Origin: Verrucomicrobiota bacterium
GTDB lineage: Bacteria > Verrucomicrobiota > Verrucomicrobiia > Limisphaerales > AV2
Direction of reading: 5' to 3'
Length of the DNA stretch: 15,623 bases
Assembly: GCA_003218935.1 (NCBI GenBank)
Contig: QHPA01000038.1
Location: forward strand, 1 to 15,623
Numbering within the stretch: position 1 is the first letter of the stretch; every line of letters begins with the position of its first letter. The notes below the pieces were generated by a model. That model was not told the DNA's origin. It searched no databases and saw only the letters and a program-made list of their open reading frames with translations. Shown here one piece after another: positions 14,487-15,623 of the stretch. The position numbers and the translations under genes were made by a program.

Positions 14487-15623
14487 AAATGGATGGAGTT
14501 ATAGATTTTCAGGTATACTCTGGCTCCGTGCCACGTATTGCTGAGCCAATTTCCTTGGGGTCTGCGGACCGTCTTGAACTGGAACGATGGGTTGCTGCCC
14601 ACGCAACTCCGCAGCAGGTGACGCAACGCTGTCGCATCATTTTGGCGGCGGGCGACGGACGCCAGAACAAGGAGATTGCTGAAGACTTGCAGATCAATTT
14701 CAAGACCGTCGCGCTTTGGCGGGCGCGCTTCCGTAAGGAGGGCGCCGACTGCTTGTGGGAAGTCGCTTCGGGTCGTGGACGAAAACCAACCTATCCTGTG
14801 GCAAAGGTGGCGGCTATCATCCAGAGCACTCTGCGGAGCAAGCCTCCCGGGGCCACGCATTGGAGTTGTCGCACGATGGCCCAAGAACATGGCGTGAGCA
14901 AAGCCACTGTCAATCGGATCTGGCAGAGCCATCAGATCAAACCGCATCGCACACAGAGCTTCAAACTTTCAAGGGACCCTCGCTTTCTGGAAAAGCTGAC
15001 CGATGTGGTGGGGCTGTATTTGAATCCGCCGACCAAAGCTCTGGTGCTGTGTGTCGATGAAAAGAGCCAAATTCAGGCCTTGGACCGCACTCAACCGGGA
15101 TTGCCTCTGAAGCGCGGGCGGTGTGGAACGATGACTCACGACTACAAGCGAAACGGGACCACCACGCTCTTTGCGGCACTGGAATTGGCCCAGGGCAAGG
15201 TGGTTGGGGAATGCTACGCCCGGCATCGCCACCAGGAATTCATGAAGTTTCTTCAACGTCTGGATGAAGAGTTCGCTGGCGATCTGAAGTTGCATGTAGT
15301 GATGGACAATTATGGCACTCACAAACATCCCAGAGTGCAGCGCTGGCTACTGCGGCATCCCCGATTCATTCCTCATTTCATACCGACCAGTTCGAGTTGG
15401 TTGAATCTGGTCGAGCGCTGGTTCGGGGAGTTGACAGGCAAACGCATCCGGCGCGGAGTCTTCGTCAGCGTCGAGGATTTGAAGACGGCCATCGAGGAGT
15501 TCCTCGCCAATTGGAATACCGCGCCTAAGCCCTTTGTGTGGACTGCAACCGTCGAGTCAATCGTGCAAAAGTTAAATCGCTGCAAACAGACACTCGAACA
15601 GATCAAGCCCGGCTGCACCCGAC
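14471..15623 (+). mobile_element. IS630-family insertion sequence, left part
   Basis: The left edge is placed at the TA dinucleotide 14471-14472, because WD40-encoding sequence is continuous up to there and IS630 elements insert at and duplicate TA. The tandem TAGTGTAGTG leaves a 5-base uncertainty. The rest (about 1.15 kb) carries a transposase gene running off the right edge, so the right inverted repeat cannot be compared. Confidence 0.7.
14528..15623 (+). CDS. IS630-family transposase, open at the window edge
   Basis: 365 codons without a stop, running off the right edge and probably within a few residues of the true end. From GTG 14528 (MPRIAEPISL, the family's usual opening) it shows two N-terminal helix-turn-helix regions (about 24-75, NKEIAEDLQINFKTVALWRARF; and about 95-135, MAQEHGVSKATVNRIW), then the DDE catalytic core: CVDEKSQIQALDRTQPG with Asp177, VVMDNYGTHKH with Asp260, and SWLNLVERWFGEL with Glu296, 35 residues after Asp260. 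THDYKRNGTTTLFAAL is a hallmark block of the family. All catalytic residues are intact, so it may be active. An in-frame ATG at 14489 would add 13 residues from the IS end and is less likely. Confidence 0.93.
   Translation, partial: MPRIAEPISLGSADRLELERWVAAHATPQQVTQRCRIILAAGDGRQNKEIAEDLQINFKTVALWRARFRKEGADCLWEVASGRGRKPTYPVAKVAAIIQSTLRSKPPGATHWSCRTMAQEHGVSKATVNRIWQSHQIKPHRTQSFKLSRDPRFLEKLTDVVGLYLNPPTKALVLCVDEKSQIQALDRTQPGLPLKRGRCGTMTHDYKRNGTTTLFAALELAQGKVVGECYARHRHQEFMKFLQRLDEEFAGDLKLHVVMDNYGTHKHPRVQRWLLRHPRFIPHFIPTSSSWLNLVERWFGELTGKRIRRGVFVSVEDLKTAIEEFLANWNTAPKPFVWTATVESIVQKLNRCKQTLEQIKPGCTR

Noticed and set aside
14046..14504. 152-codon plus-strand frame opposite the WD40 gene
   Set aside because: Antisense shadow; the minus strand carries regular WD40 repeats.

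Overview
The window looks like chromosomal DNA of a free-living Verrucomicrobiota bacterium, most like the Pedosphaera/Limisphaerales group. This rests on gene content and style, not on a database match. It carries a type II secretion-style prepilin of the H-X9-DG kind, a DUF1080 sugar hydrolase, a large WD40 protein with the C-terminal tail seen in verrucomicrobial and planctomycete kinase-WD40 proteins, GC-rich DNA with weak Shine-Dalgarno sites, and dispersed GC-rich palindromes in gaps between genes.

Layout. 1-318: no convincing gene; a hairpin element and a possible promoter. 319-2267 (+): a DUF2721 membrane protein, a prepilin-like gene broken by an internal deletion with frameshift, and a secreted DUF1080 protein. 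2439-5150 (-): a GNAT acetyltransferase, an exported NHL-repeat protein and a small lipoprotein. 5303-7009 (+): a membrane-anchored SurA/PpiD-like foldase. 7257-9484 (-): a compact psd-pssA-lysE cluster, in which the first two genes catalyse consecutive steps of phosphatidylethanolamine synthesis and the third is a LysE/RhtB exporter. 9679-10212 (+): a DEDD-type 3'-5' exonuclease, almost abutting (8 bp) a convergent gene at 10221-11825 (-) that encodes tandem GNAT-like domains fused to a cyclic-nucleotide-binding domain. 11883-11967 (-): tRNA-Leu(CAG) with encoded CCA.

12047 to the end is a decayed, mobile-element-rich stretch: a tyrosine recombinase remnant read in three successive frames with a large internal deletion, a short minus-strand gene start with a strong ribosome binding site cut off at the recombinase remnant, a WD40-repeat protein missing its N-terminus, and an apparently intact IS630-family transposase running off the right edge. 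The IS appears to have inserted into a WD40 repeat, separating the visible C-terminal part from an expected upstream part outside the window.

Points most worth a second look: the GNAT-GNAT-cNMP fusion (a candidate cyclic-nucleotide-controlled acyltransferase with reversed domain order); the paired inverted GC-rich elements found in both sizeable convergent gaps (2326-2390 and 7109-7184); the prepilin deletion; the three-frame integrase; and the IS-split WD40 gene. I found no CRISPR array, no defence island and no clearly new multi-gene system.
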